Source: Dromaius novaehollandiae (taxonomy: Eukaryota > Chordata > Aves > Casuariiformes > Dromaiidae). Taken from it: a DNA stretch of 64,000 bases. The notes beneath the pieces were generated by a model. The model saw nothing but the letters and a program-made list of their open reading frames with translations, did not search any database and was not told where the DNA came from. Positions 28,501 to 43,500 of this stretch are shown here, piece by piece. The stretch lies in contig NC_088102.1 of the NCBI RefSeq assembly GCF_036370855.1, positions 65,915,601-65,979,600 on the forward strand, written 5' to 3'. Each line of letters starts with the position of its first letter. Position 1 is the first letter of the stretch. The translations under genes and the position numbers were made by a program.

Positions 28501-31500
28501 AGCATTTCGTTTTACTGCCCTGGCAATGCTCGCGCAGCCCATTTCACCCCTGAGCCACGCTGCAGAGATGCTGACCTGCTCAACTGCTCCCCCTTGCTAG
28601 GACTCCTCCTAAAGACAAAAAGCGAGCACAAGATTTCATTGAAACCCGGAATACCATCGGATGGCGATGGACAGCCCACGGCTGTCCCGAGCGCCACGGA
28701 GCGACGGGGGCATGCCTCCCCTCGGAGGACGCTCGCTCCTCTCCCTGCGCCAGCCCGGCACGGAGGGGATTGCAGTAAACACACTGAGCACTGAATAAAA
28801 ACGCTCGCGCTTCTTCCACAAGCAAAATCCTGCGGCAACACAGCTACTGGGGTGAGCAGGGCGGCTGGGGCAGGACGCTAATCCCGCGGCAGCTGAGCGC
28901 AGCCTGCCTGCGCCAGCCCCCGGCCCCGGCCCAAGCCGGGCTCTCGGCTAATCGCCCGAGGAGGCATATCGGTTACGCGCGGGTGGGTTTGCACACTTTG
29001 TCCACAATCCGCCGTTAGTCCCGAGTGGCATTTATCATCATCTGCTCTTTTCTGGTAAAACGCCCCATCTCAAAGCACTGCACTTCGCTAATCCCAAGCT
29101 CACATATCTCATTACCGCTTTTCCCGTAGACATTTCCCGTCGGCATAGCTGGCTGCACTGAACACCTGCACATTTATGTGCCCTTATAGCAAACGGGGAG
29201 TAAGCTTCACTCCTCCAAAAGATTTTAGCCAGCTGGCTGACTAAAGCATTGCTTGCTCGCTCTGGTATCTGGTCCTCACCCCACGCGTCTAGAGACGGAG
29301 GAGTCTAGACACGGACCACGTACGAACCGCTCTCGCTGAACGGGGGCTCGCAACATCTGGCTTCCAGCCCTGCTCCGGGATGCGCACGGGCAGGCCAAGA
29401 TAGGAATCACAAAGTAGGTGTAAATGGTCAGTGCTCGCAGCGGAGACGGATGGCCCGCGAGGCTGGGACCTGTCTTGTTCGACCTGTGAGCGATCAGCAA
29501 GAGCAGCGAGGTATGAAATTCTGCTGGGGACATAAAGCTGGAAGAGTAGTGGGGGAGAGAGCAGGCGGCGAGGAACTGCACATGGCCCTAACAGGACTTA
29601 GCAGGCAATAAAAAAAACAGCAGTTGAAATTCAGCATAGATAAATTTAAAGTGATGTATGGGGGGGAAAGCAAGTCTTAAATTCACACGTGTGAGATGAT
29701 GGTTTCTGAATTGCTTATTACCACGCAGAAGGGAGGCCTTCGGACCATCGCAGACACTTTCATGAACCCATCAGCTCACTGCTTGGCTAACCAAACATTA
29801 GGAATCACCACAAAAGAAACAGCACAACAGAGAAGAGAAAGGAGGTCTCTCAGGAACATGTGACAGAGGTCCACAGACTCGTGAGCGGCGTGGAGAAGGG
29901 GGCTAGGACACGACTGTCACTGTTGTTTCCCACGCAAGAACTAGGAAGCACCAAGCAAAGGTGTTAGGAGCCGGGTCCAGGACGAAGAGGAGGAGCTGAT
30001 CCCTTCTACAACACGTACAAGGTCTGTGGAGCTCATTGCTACGGCTATTGCGGGAACAAAAGGCTCGAGCAGGCTAAAGGAGAGACGGACAAGCATTTGG
30101 TGGAAAAATCCACTGAGGGTTAAAGAGACACCAACCACATTCATCTCAGGAAGTCCCCGAGCTGAAAATATTTGGAGGCCGAGAAAGTAATTGGTGAAGT
30201 TTGCCCCATTTTTATTCTGCCCTAGGCATCTTTTTATGACTTTTATTGGAGAAAGCACCTTCCCTTCAAAGCACAAGATAACACAGCTAGTGTCAGCACC
30301 CTCTTAAACAACAAAGCTATTTCAAGATCTTTTGCTCAGGTCACGTTGAGAGACGCAAATGCAATTTCCTCCTCTGCAGCAGGAATCAAAACCATGTCTC
30401 CCACCACCATCTCACAAACTAGAGATAGGGTCTTTTTTGCTCATTCCCTGGAAATTTTTTTTTCCCTGGAAAGCTTAAACATTCCAGAGAATAAATAAGA
30501 ATAACCATAACTCTCACTTTGCGCTTGGAAGATACAGTTGGAAATGAGTAGCTCTACATTTCAGACCAAGAACTGTTCATGTACCTTATCAAGCGGACAT
30601 TTAATACAAAATACACAATCCCCCCTTTCTTAGGCATGGATTTTTTCTTTGCCAATCTATAGTGCAAGCTTTTCATTTCAAGGAATGTCTTCCGTAAGGC
30701 AGCTATACCATGACATTCAGCGGGCTTCCTGGGGCTAAGCAAGGTACGAGAGCAGAGCTTGGACAGAAGCTCCAGACCGAGGGCACTCCAAGAGGAAACA
30801 ATGCGACAGGATCATCCAGGTCAACTGGTAACGCTTCAGCTGAGTTGAAGATTTAAAGTGCACTGCATGCTGCTGACTTCTGTTTTTAAATCCAGAAATA
30901 AAAAGTACATGTGCAGTACCAACACGCTTTTACAGCTGTGATCCTGAGCAACTCTTAATTTCCAGGTACTCCCTTCATAGGTGGAGGGAAAGTCTCCATT
31001 TACTCAGTATCTGGGGTACAAGATTCTTGGATACTACAACCATGCAAAGTAACAGTAGCTTTTTGGGGTCCCATTTCCCCCACCAACACACACACCCCAT
31101 CTTCTTCACGGTAGGGGTTTGTTTCCTGGTGGGTGGTAAAGCCTTTAAGGTTTTTTTTTTTAATTAAGCAACAATTCCATATATTGCTCTTCCAAGTTCA
31201 GAATGTGGTGAGTTATTAAAATCCCCAGTTTGGGTGTGTCCTTGGGTAAGGACACCCACGCCCGGACTGGTTCGAAGGTGAGCAGCGCTTGCTAGACGAC
31301 CCAGTGACTCATAGCTGAACACATCGTTAATCATATGTTACAGCACGTCTGACTTCAGAGAACACCGTAGGTGGTAAAAGAATCTCTGAATGAGTTCAAG
31401 CCTTTGCTAGCTTTTACGAGGTTACAACGCTTCAGACTCCAAAAGATTCAGCTGGGCAGGAAACTGCTGAGGATTTGCCATAGTAACTTGGACTGCACTC

Positions 31501-34500
31501 GCTACACGTCAGGCTTCAGCTCACAGCAGTGGCTTGGAGGATACGCACGTCTGGCACCGGCTGGATGTGTGACTTCTCACTGATCCCCATGCACTTACTC
31601 AGAGCTGGCTCAAGCAGAGCGTAGGCAGAGCTGGATTTTGCTGCCCAAGGACGAGGGGTGGAGGCCTGGCAGCTCCTGCGAGGGGAAGGGGTAGGGTTTG
31701 GCTGGAAAAGAAAGCAAGAAGAGAGCGCTGGAGAGCCAGGATCACCGTGTCTGCTGACACTAAGGAGACAGGAGGTGGCTGTTGCTTCCAAGAAGACCTC
31801 TCCCATCTTCCAAAAATAGCCACACGCGCCATGTGCTCTGGCTCTCTCCCCAGCGGCAGCTGCAAGCCTGACTTCTAGGGACTCTGGCACGGGCAAGCAG
31901 AAAACAGGACTATGGGCAGACAGCTTGATGCCGCAGGCAGCTACTTGCCTTGCCAACAGCTAGAGGTGGCACGGTGTCTTCCCGGCAGGGGACCGGAGCC
32001 ACTTCTGCAGGTCACTGCTGTCAGCAGGACGCTGAGCTCCAGAGACGGAGAGACCGTTGCTACGACCGAAGATAGCAGTTATGTCATGCAAAATTAAGTG
32101 CTGCCTCCACACCCTAGACCCAAAGGCTAAGGAGGTGAATAGGGAAGGCTTTGGCTAGCCAAGTCTGACAGCTGAATTTGGTCTTTTACCAGGACTGCAT
32201 TCACATGAATGACATTTCTAAGCAAGGTAATCCCGGGCAAAACAAATTACTTCTTTACCTGGAGGTAACTGTAAATGCAACATCCTACCAGCGGTGAGGC
32301 GCAGACTGATCCTGCCTTCATAAGCAGTCATACCACCTTCTACCCCGAGGTGCGAGAAAAGTGTCACTCTTCATCAAGGACTCCAGTGCCTTTTGTCTAG
32401 CAAGGCCTTATAATGGGACAGAAATAGGACATATCAAGGCTAGTCTTCTACGGGAAACACCACCAGAACACCAATACCCAGAAGTCACAAATTCAATGTT
32501 TCACACGACAAGTGGAACCGTTTCCAGTATTCTGCTCCAGTCTCCTTGGCCACACAACAGGCCCCTTAAAAACAACCCCTTTTCCAGCAAAGACGGAGCC
32601 TTAGGGACGTGGTGCCGCTGATTTGATTTCATGAACAGTTTGCCCCCAGAAACAGGCTTCTGCGTACGAGTGAGTCATCCAATTTTAGTAAGCAGAAGGG
32701 TGAAACCATTAATTAAAAGCGCACAGTTTGCTTGCTGGGGCAGGCTTCGTGTGTTCAAACCAAAAGCGGTCTCACTGTTACTATATTTACTGAACTCTCT
32801 CAATTAAGTACTTTGTTTCTCTCATCCCATAATGATGATGGTTTCTGCATATTAAATACATTCAGAAAGGCGGCTGCTCTGTGTTTCAGAGCTGCAGGTT
32901 TGCGTATCTGCATTAGTTTCCTCCCCTGCGCAGTTGGTAGGGCAAACAATGGTCAGGGAATGGCTAAGAAACTTTGCACTAAATGATGTATTTTCAAATA
33001 TTTTGTTTACATAATAAAAGAAATTTGATTTGGGCCAAAAAGCATGTTAAATATTAACTGAACTTGCTTGCACTTTTTGGAGCTTTGAATTGAAGAGACA
33101 TTTAACGTTCTTCATACCAGTCAAGTGCAATTGCAGGGTCTTCCATGCATCTTCTGCAGCTCCGGATTTCAGCGTTGCCGAAGCCCCGAACACGACCAGC
33201 CTTTACCGCAGACCTAGTGCGGCAGTTGCACTTCAAGCCCTGCCTAACATGCCCCAGCTCTCCCTTGGAGGCACTACCCCCTCGGGCGAAGAGACTCGTT
33301 TCTTCCCTGCACCACATCTGATCTTGGCCCCGCTACTGAGACCACCTACGGGGATGCCGGTTACCGCAGCCGCGTTACGCCGAACTGCTATTTTGGGGAG
33401 CGCTTGCCGGGAACCACATCGGAGCCAGCCTCGTGGCAGCCGCTCCACCCATCCGCACGCCTACGGCGCAGTCCTGCTCCCTTCGCCACCACACGACAGC
33501 GGCTGCAAGCTACCTGGCGGACTTGCCAGGAAGACTGCCAGCAGAGCATTTACTGTATTTTCAGTTGTGCTTAATTGCAAATTAGCAGCTGGAAACAAGG
33601 AGGGGTGAGCACTGGGCAAGCAGCCAGCTCTCTGCAGAGGAGTCTGGAAACCTCAGATTATGCATTTCTGTAGCTTCAACGAGCAGGGCAGTGGCCCCCT
33701 GCACCGCCGGTTTCGCGGTACCTAGCAGACTTGTGTTTCAAGCCACCTGCTGCTGCAAGACCTGGAGGCCACACACCTCTTTGGCGTGACGTCTTGGGGA
33801 CCACCTGCGTTTCACAAGGGCAGATGCTAGAACAAGGCAACTCGAAGCAGCAACTGGACTGGACCATGTTCTTCAGTGCTTGGCTGCAGCAATGATTTTA
33901 GACTGGCTCTTGTGATATCCTGGAGCATTTCAGAAGCTGCCTGCTTTTAGTGCACGCCAAATATGCCTACATAAACAGAAAAATCGGTTGATGAGGAAAT
34001 TATTTACTTACTTAGGTGACTAGTGGGTTTTTTCTTTCCTGGGCGCAATGAAAAAGAATGACATGATTTCATCCCGATTTCATTTTCAGCATGGGTACAC
34101 AGGCAGACACGGGCTTCAAAGCGCTGCCGAGCAAGAGCCCGTGGGAAGTGCAGCTGTACGGAGCGGCAGGGAAACTGTGGGGTGCCCCAGGTACGAGGAT
34201 CTCCACACCTACACCAGCAGCTTCGCGGGGTACAATCCCGAAGAGCACGCAACTGCGCTGCCCTACCCAGTCCCACCACTGCTATTTACTCTCCAGGTCC
34301 CTCTATAAAGCCTTGATAACAGCAGCAGCTGAAAATGTCATACGTGAGTGCATTTATCCTCATAACCCCCCACGGGTTATGGGGGTGCTAACAACCCCTG
34401 GGTAGGGGCAGGGAAACGACGCACAGAAAACATAAGCGCCCTGGCAAGATCACACAAAGCTGGTGGGGGAAAGGGACTAAAAAACACGTCTCTCACAAGC

Positions 34501-37500
34501 AAGTGTGCTCCGACCAGTGGACTGCACTTTCCCACTTCTCTTTCTCTTACCTGGATTCCCCGAAAGTCCTTCACTGCGACAGAGCCGCAAAGCTTATGCA
34601 GTGGGAATCCCTAAATCGCTCTCTCTTGCGGCGCCTTTACGATGCAGCGCCAAGACTGCATATTTAGTGAAAATTGATGGGAGAGGACCGCTTAGCACAC
34701 ATGCACACGCGGATTTCCAAAACACGTGACATCTCCATCGCTACTTCAGGACTTACTCGCGAGGAACCCTGTTGAGTTGAGAACGGTTTCCTGGATCTGG
34801 CCCGCTACCAGCAAAAGAGGCACGGTGCCCGACAAAACCCACGAGAACGGCAGCGCTCGGTGCAAACACCCAAGGCATGCCGGGACACATCGACTCGCAG
34901 CAGGAAGAGACTCCAAACTAATTTCCCTTCGATAAGCCATCAAATAGCAGCGGGACATGAGGCTTAATGGAAAAAGACCTAGTGGCAGGGGTTTACTAAC
35001 AGCAGCTTTATGCTTTATCTCAGATACAAATCAAGGCTAGCTGCTAAACTGGCCCCAGACAAAGGCAGCCTGTTACTAAATGACACCAACTACGTAAAAC
35101 TTGCCGTATTTCCACATACGGCCAACAAGGGCTGCACTTCAATTGCGCTACTAAGGACAAGTCCTAAAAGCAAAACGCCACAGCACTGGAAGGCTTTAGT
35201 GATGTTCATTTTTTGTTGCTTTAAGTCAGGTTAATATTTGCCTTTAATTCATTCCACAGACCTATTTCCTCTTAAATCAAAACACAACCAAAAAGAGAAG
35301 AGATTACTGAAAAATCACCAAACACATGGGAAAAATTCTCCCAGAGGGAATATGAAAACCAAAGAGTGCCGAGCGACGGACATTGAGGTAAGCGGAAAAG
35401 AAACGGCACATCCAGCCGTCCGGAGCGGATCTAGCTGGGAGCGCGTCACCCCGAGGCTAACCAAGACTTTATCGGCTGGAAAATCCCAATCATCAGCGCT
35501 AGCTGCAAGGGAAAAAAAATGAAACAGGGAAAACATCGGGCAGGACAAGCCTCAACATGTTTCGCTTGTCCTCCTGCTATTGGCCCTGGCTTCGTTATAT
35601 CCTCATTCCTCAGAGCAAGAGGCAGCTCAGAGACAATAAAACTCTTTTTAGTCTCATGCTCCACTGAAACGGAACTGAAATGATTCCCAGCGATACGGCG
35701 ACAAAAGAAATTAAACCATTCCCTACAGCCACCCTTTGGTAAAATATCACCTGAGAAATAACGACACCACTTCACATTTACGCGCTGTGTTTATCGGAGG
35801 AAGTGGGATTTATTGGAGCGATTTTAAATCGAAATGAATCGAGTTTACCGCACTTCAAAGTCTGAAGCTGCTTCCTTCCTTTGTATTGCAGGAATAACAG
35901 CCTCTAGAGCTAATATTGACCTCATTTTACGCAAGAGATAGCATTTTATCGTCGGAAGACGTGACTCCCTCTTGGTGTATAACTCACAAAACACTTCAGT
36001 TTAGGTGCTAAGAAATTTGGGCTGAAGCTCTGCAGGGTGGTTGTCACAGGGATACTGTGGAGGGAATGAAGTGCGAGGTGCCACTTAAAGCCACCACCAT
36101 CCCACGGGTTTCCACCGCTTGGTCTTCAGTCAGGTTGCTGGGGTGACAAAACACTCGCCCGTCCCGTGTTTGAGAAGAGGGCCCTGCGCAACCCACCGCC
36201 ACGGCCACCTCCTCAGACCCACGGGCAGTGAACGCAAGAGACGGCGGCGGCATCAAAACGCCATCCCCAAGGCACATCAGCCCGACACCGTTTTATAAAG
36301 GCACAGCCTTTCCGACCCCAGGACCCCCAAGTGCAGCCCCGTCTGCTCAAGAGCAGCAACGGCTTAAACTTCAGCAAAAAAGGAAGCAGCTTCACAACAA
36401 TTTGGCTCAACTTGCCACAGCAAAGAAAAGAAACACAGGGCAAACATAAAGCAGAGAGGACACTGGAGATGGACCGGCACCTTGGAGCCTCCTGAGGGTG
36501 CGCAGACCCTCTGCCCCATCTCCTCCCAAATCAAACCCACAAAAAAAACGCGCAGCTACGCAAAGGCGCAGGGCACAACCATGCCCCGCAGGGAGCAACA
36601 AGGAGAAAATACTTTAAAAAACAGGGAAAGAAACCCCGCACTCAAAGCCGGAGGAATTGAAGCGGGCTGCGCGTTGAGCAGACATCTCCCTAGGTGCAGG
36701 CAGTATCAGCGCCAGGAAGCCCGGCACCCCTTTGCCAGGTGACAGCGAGAAACACCCCGGTCCTGGCCCCCAGTTTCATACCAGGCTACTGTAAAGTGAA
36801 TTACTGGTTTCTTTACCTACTTTTCCTTAAACTTTTAGGCAGAATAGCAAAATACAGCATCTCAGCGTTCAGCAAGGCCCTTGTTGACCTGGAGGGCGGC
36901 TCTGTTGCCGCAGCTTGCATCGTGGTAACAAAGCTGAACACCCATGGAGGCAATGGGCAACGATGCTAATTATAACCAGGCCGTATGGGAATTTAATGAC
37001 CCAACTGGAAAGCTCTGAATACTTTAGGCTGACTCAATCTGTGTGCTGGATTTTTTCCCCCCCTTTTCAGTGTGTCAGGGAATTTCTCTCCATTATGCAG
37101 CAGTTAGGAAAGAGGCATATGGCTGAAGGAGCCAGCGGTCATGAATAATCAGCGAGCGAGTTTTCCAGAACAAGGCGGTAATGTGAAAAGTCTTTCTTCT
37201 GGGCCTTCTTACGGGGTGACATTTGCATGACTAAGTGATGACATAATAAGTCTGCAAACAAAAAAGCTTTATATCCCTATCAAGCTTTTGAAATCGCTCA
37301 AAGCTGACTCGGTCCTTCCCTTCTGTGCAAGCATCTGATTCCGGTGGCAGGAATTTAAATCCCATCTGCGCCAGGCCCATCGGCCTCTCTCCGGCTGCGG
37401 CTTTATTTCATTCTCACCGGCTCACACAAGTCAAACATACAACCTAACGTTAACAGCGCTGGTTTATGGAGTGCTCTGCTCTGAAGGACCCTACAGAGCA

Positions 37501-40500
37501 GCAGGCTACTCTACGTGCCGCTGAGAGGCGGCTCCTGCGGCAGGACCTCAAACAAAGCGTGCGGCCAAATGACGGACTGCGGCGGAACCACCCATGTCCT
37601 TCAAATCCAGCAACGTGCCCCCATCCCTTACCGGCCCGGGACAGGAATGAAAAAAAGCAGTTCAAATAAATGTAGTCCTCCCAGCCAGCAGCACACTGAA
37701 GATCACTGCAAACAACAGGAACTGTAGTCATACATAGCCCTGTGACTTTCTTCTTTTGTAACCAGTGTACACCAAAGTCTGCTTTGAGATAACCATCTTA
37801 GCTCTATTTTATTCTGTTTGGCTTTCACCCCCTCCATTTCCTTCTATTTCTAACAAACGCTGCCTCGCACAGGCCCTCACCGGTGCAGCTGCCTGCTGGG
37901 TTCAGCTTTCGGCATCAGCCTCGCGTTGCTGCAAGCCAAAGTCAAACGCAGGGGTTTTCCAGGGGTCTGCACGGGGGTGAGCTGTCACAGCTCGCGCCAG
38001 AGAAAAGCCAGGCTTTGCTCACTGAGGAGGGAAAAAGAAGAAAGGAAACATTAAAAGGCAGGGAGACAAGGGGTGCAGCCAGCACTACCCCACCTCGGGC
38101 AGTTAAACTAGGAAAGCAAAGGGAGCTCCAGGAGAGGAGGGGGAAAAAAAAGCAAAGCTGTGAAGGACATGCATAAGGTACCTATGAATGGCATGTATGA
38201 AGGCCTTTACTCTCTCGAAGGCTTAGCAGCACTAAGGGGTTCATTTCTTCTCCGGGATGAGGGAATAAGAGTCGAGCACGGCTCAGGGAGATAAACCTGT
38301 TTGCACTGAGTCCTTTCAATGCGTGGCTGGAGCCATCTCGGGGACACACGGCCAGCGACTGGACCTTACCTTGCAACAACACCGCAGCCGAGGGAGGCAG
38401 CAAAAGGTACAAACAGCATTGCTAGAAACTGAAAAAGCGCCCGTATGCTCAGAGCCGGAGGTAAGAGCTCTGCCGAGCAGAGAGGCGTGCAGAGCAGGCA
38501 GCCAAGCAACGCTGCCAACCTGGTTCGTGTAAACTTGGCTTTCCTAGGATCTGAAAAGCCTGTATTCTGGTTGACCAGCGAAAACAGTCTGGTTTCGAAG
38601 TGCCTAATGGGGGGCTGGACTCTGGAGCAGCTGAAAGAGCCAAGCTGGGAAAGCGATGCCAAAGCACAGACTCCGTGCCAGCAGAGCGAGTGCCAAGACG
38701 CGTCCTTGCAAGGAGCCCACGCACTAGGGGTTACCTACAGAGGGGCCGTACCAATGCCAAAGCCCTGCAAAACATGGCACAGAAAGTCAGATTTAGGTAG
38801 AACTGATGTTTCACTTCAAGCACGGGCAGTTGACCAGGTTTAGACCTCTGTTGAGAGTCAACTGCAAAGCATTTGAAACTCTGGCCAGCCCTTACTTTGC
38901 AGGCCATTTACTCCCGAGCAGAGGGCTGAACGGTGATCTGGGGAGTTGCAATCAAGTCGGTCAGACCCCTGCTGAGAAGCGGCGAGAGGCTTTCGTAGCC
39001 ATGAAGCAGACGTTACAGGAACGATGGATGCTGAATCAAACCCAGCCTACTAAGCCTGAGGGGGTTTGCTCATTCCTCTGGGAACAGGGAAACCGTTCCT
39101 CACCAGTTTAGGAAGTCAACTGCTTGGCAACGACTGAGACAGTTCTCCCAAAACTCTGGTTACGCAAACAGCTGCATTCTGCTAGGTTTCAACATGCTTC
39201 ACTGCTCCAAAAATAATTTCCTGATTGATCTGATACCATTAGCATGAGCAGAGCGCGCGGCACGAACAGTCACGCCATTGCATGCAGGATCCAGCTAGCC
39301 ACCAATTTCTAGCAAATGTGCCAGTTCTCCTTTGGCTGACGGGCACGATTACGCAGGAGGAAAAAAGGTAACTGGGGTGATGTAATAAGCTCTCTCCCTC
39401 CGCAAAAAGTTTTGACGTGAGCCTGGCTGAGAACACCTGCCACCTTTGTCCTTCTGGGCCTCCTTCCACAGCTGAGATTTCCCAGCCCTTCCAGCTCATC
39501 ACACTCGACAGCCAAGTAAGACTTAATAGCAACAGAAACTTCAACTGCTGGTGAAAGTCGCTGCTTGCTGGGTGTCCAGGAGCTGTGGAGGTGCTGGAAG
39601 GGGTGGCTGGAAGGCCCCCACAGCACAAGCACCTCCATCACTTCTTCTACTCCTCATTCGGCATCTTCACATTTAATTTTGGCCTCCAGCTCAGTGTCTT
39701 GGGAGCAGAATTTGAAGAGCACTTTCAGCTCCTAGATGGGCCAGGAGTTGGGTAGCAAATTTTCCCCTAAGGTGCATTGGATTTCCTGTCCTCTGCTCCC
39801 AGCCTTTTCCATTCCCTTTCCCAAAGAACAGCACAGGACCTGCCTTGGAGGCACTGCTCCAGCGGCCTGCATGAACAGCGCTCTGGAAACCTCACGAAGC
39901 GCAGAAAGCTAAACACGCCAAGGCCCAGCACAGCAGCAGCATGTTCCACAAGCTGCAGACCGCAACAGCACATCTGTCCTAGTGTTTAACACTCAGGACC
40001 TTTCACAAAGCTCAACAGATATTTTCCAGATGAAGTTGAAGGAACCTTCTCCCAAGAAATGAAGCAGCCAAGTAAACTCAAGGCCATCCAGTAAAACAGT
40101 AACTGCAAAGTGGGATTCAGAGCCTGATGCCATGCCCACAAAATCAGAGTGTTTTAAAGATATGCAGACTCTACACTGGTGTAAAAGGGGACTCCCCAAT
40201 GGCGTCTGAAGGTCTGTTTTTAGCATCGAGGGACACTACGTGGTTTTTCAACACTACCTGTCTCAGAAGAAGTAATCCTTGACAGCAGCAGCCAGATGAT
40301 TCTGTGCTGCCTTTTTACTCCTCCTATGCTTTGAAATCAAAGTTGTGCAACAGAACTTATTTATGCTTGTGTATTTTAAGCCCAAAGGAGACCACGAGGG
40401 ACCATTTCACCTGATCTGCACCATACCTATCTACCTTTCCATTCCACAGTCATTCTGTGAGCTACGCGAGGGGTTAAGAAAGATGCCCCTCAGCTATAAT

Positions 40501-43500
40501 TTGAAGGGTATAAGGGATGAGGAATCCATCCTAGCTTTTGGGGAGCCTGGACAGAAACAAACCTTTGCTCAATGGGAGGTAAAGCCCTATGTGCAAAACT
40601 CATCCAAAATTCATGGAAGGACTCTGGAGGGAAACTCCACCTCCTCTACACAGCCTCTTCTATTCATGGACCTTGAATGTTGCAGGTGTCTCCTCCCCAA
40701 GAAGTCTGCAAAAATGCATCCCAGGGAAGATACTTCAGTTGCCTCTGTCATTCAGCCAGGATTAGGAGGACTTCTAATCATGCCAGATATAAAAGAAGTG
40801 CCCCTGCAGCTCTGGGACACTGCAAAAAGCCCTACCAGAGCTGCAGAGCATAGACAGCAGCCTCTACTTTGAGTCTTAGTCCTACTCCAGAGCTAGAGAG
40901 CAAAAGCCCCATCAGCAGTCATGCACAGGACACAGCTCCAGGATGACACTGCCAGCTTTCATACATGAGGCAAAATAGGCATCTGCGCTGACCCAAAAGC
41001 CAGGTGGGGCCCCTTCTTCTCACTGTCACATTCAAAGGCAGTAACCCTCCCCGGGTGCTGGAGCTGGAGAGAGGAGGCGGCTCCTCAGCTCCGGGGAACG
41101 AAGCTAGGTGGGAGGACAGCAATGGTGGGAAGAGAGTACAAGCCAGCTTCCATGCTCAGCTGACCCATGTCCGCAGCAGCTGCTGCTCCCGCAGCCTAAG
41201 GGGGAGCGGATAAGCTGCAGCTCAGCTTTTCCAGACATAGCACAATTCCTGCTTACAGCCTCGGGGCTAGACTTTTCAAAAGAAGGAGCTAGGTGTCTAT
41301 TCTTGCAGGAAACCAGGTGTGTAAACAGCCCAATTAATATAATATACCCAGAAAACTCTGTTCTAGCGCAGCACAGCACAGCGGGCTAGTGGAGACAAGC
41401 CAAAAGCACAGGAGCCAAGGGAGGAAAATACTTTTAAAGAATATGTCTAATTAGAGATGGGCCTGAGCCAAACGCTTGTATTTGAACACCTGGAATAGCC
41501 TTGGGGAGCAGAACTGTAACCTGAACCCAGATCCACATTTTGTAGCTGGCTCGTCTCTCAGCTGAACTAAAACCCAGGTCCTGGATTCAAACACCACACA
41601 GTTTGGGTTGCAGGTTTTGAACAGCCAGGCTTTGAGATCTGGGTTTCTCCTTTCAGCCAGGTTTTGTCCAAGCGGCGGCTCTCTGCTGCTGCTGCCTTCT
41701 GTCCCTCTTCCTCAGCACCATGTGTTGCTCCTCCGATAGCCCCTTCTGTCGCAAGAGAGTCTGCTAGATCAACATAATTAAGCCTTGGCTGTAAAACAGT
41801 TTGTTTTCCTTCCCAAGCTTTTGCTTGGTTTGCTTCATTTTAACTCAAAGCGTTAGATGCAGATGCCCACTCAGCGTTTGGCTGCACATCCCCCTGCGCG
41901 TCAGTGGTGATGGCCATCGCCTCGCGCTGGGACCCTGTGCTGCTTTCTGCTACACCCGCTTGTCCCTGCCGTCACAAGCTGGAGCTGCAGCTTTTGGTCA
42001 AAGCAAGTACCGCCTTGTCCCAACCAAAGGCCACACGTGCACTCACGTCCACCGGCTGAATAGCGACAGTGACACTCGGTTGTGTGCCAGAGCCGCGGCA
42101 GCGGGATCTGTTTCGAAAGGCACAGCCCTCCAGGGCCAGCAGGGGTGGGAAGGACTCCCTGCGCCCTGCAGAAGCCCTTCACAGAAGTGGCAGGCTGGTC
42201 TCCTCCTGCCGACAATTCAGACATCCAGGACGGAGATAGGACATTGCTGACTGCTAAATTCATCCACATCTTTATGTCTCTTCTGATCTCACATTTTATT
42301 AGTAGCAGTCACATTTGGCAAATGAAAAAGTCAGCCTCATTACCGTGAGACTACCCCTGCCGCCGGCATGTCATGCATGTCAGACAGCTTGCAGAGCTGA
42401 CTAAATATTTACTTTCGGATGGCTCATTTCCAAAGTCCAGAAATATATCATGGGCCACAATGAGAAGCGCCCAGGTCTGCCATCAGATGGTTTCATTGCC
42501 CCTTTATGGCACGTCATTTGCATTCCTGCGCTTTACTTCTTAGACCGTGCCGCGTTTGCCTGGCGCCAGGAACGCTCTCGCGTCCTTCTGCCAGGGCAGG
42601 CGTGCAGATATATGAGGCGTTATCTCCTAGCTGGACAATTCTTGCGAGTTATTTAGCAGTAGTTTTTATACCACCTGACCTTGGGTCCTGTTCAGCTACT
42701 GGTGAACGTGGCTGCTTATTGCCTTCCCGTTCCCATTGCACGCACCTAGGCATCTGGCCTCTCACGAGCACAGGACAGCTTGCACTCGTGCAGCTGGGGA
42801 AGGGCACACTGGGATGTGCTCATACTGGATGGTGCAATAGTAGCTGTAGTGTTTGTATTTTTGGGAACCTTTCAACCACTTATCTCCACTGCTATTCGAA
42901 GCAATTTGATGCCACAGATATACTTTTCTATCTACTGCAAGTTCTTCTTCCCTGCCACAACTGAACCTTCAACCAAAAAATTATAAAATAAAATAAATCA
43001 GGCTGTATACAAACACAGAGGAAAAGCTTTGTGAATCCTCCATGGGCCAGGAGACTCCCTCTGAGAGATGCCCTTGCCACGCAGCACCAAGGTGAAATCA
43101 AACTGATGCAACTTTTGGAAGGGTGGACAGATTACAGCTCAGCAGTTAGCGATCCCCGACCATGCAATCGCATGCAATGAGAACACACGTGGGTGTAAGT
43201 GTGAGGCATGAGGCTGGTGTCACCAACCACCACCATGTAAATATATATGACACATTATTGCAAACTGCTTCAATTACGCATTATTGCAGACTCCTTCAAT
43301 TACATTAAAGGAGTTCTTCAACAAGGATTTCAAAGTTTCTTTTCTAAATTTCAACAGATCCATCTAAAAGTGGGTCTCCTTCTATCAGGAAAAGTAATTC
43401 CTCGAAGACTGGGACACATCCAGAACGATACTGGAAGATATTGGCCAGCAAATTGATCCTCCCTCTGTTTAATATCCACTTGGACCTCCACAGTCAAAAA

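Noticed and set aside
40345..40872. 175-codon plus-strand open frame in intron 4
   Set aside because: Composition less biased than the others, but I recognise no family and see no supporting exon structure.
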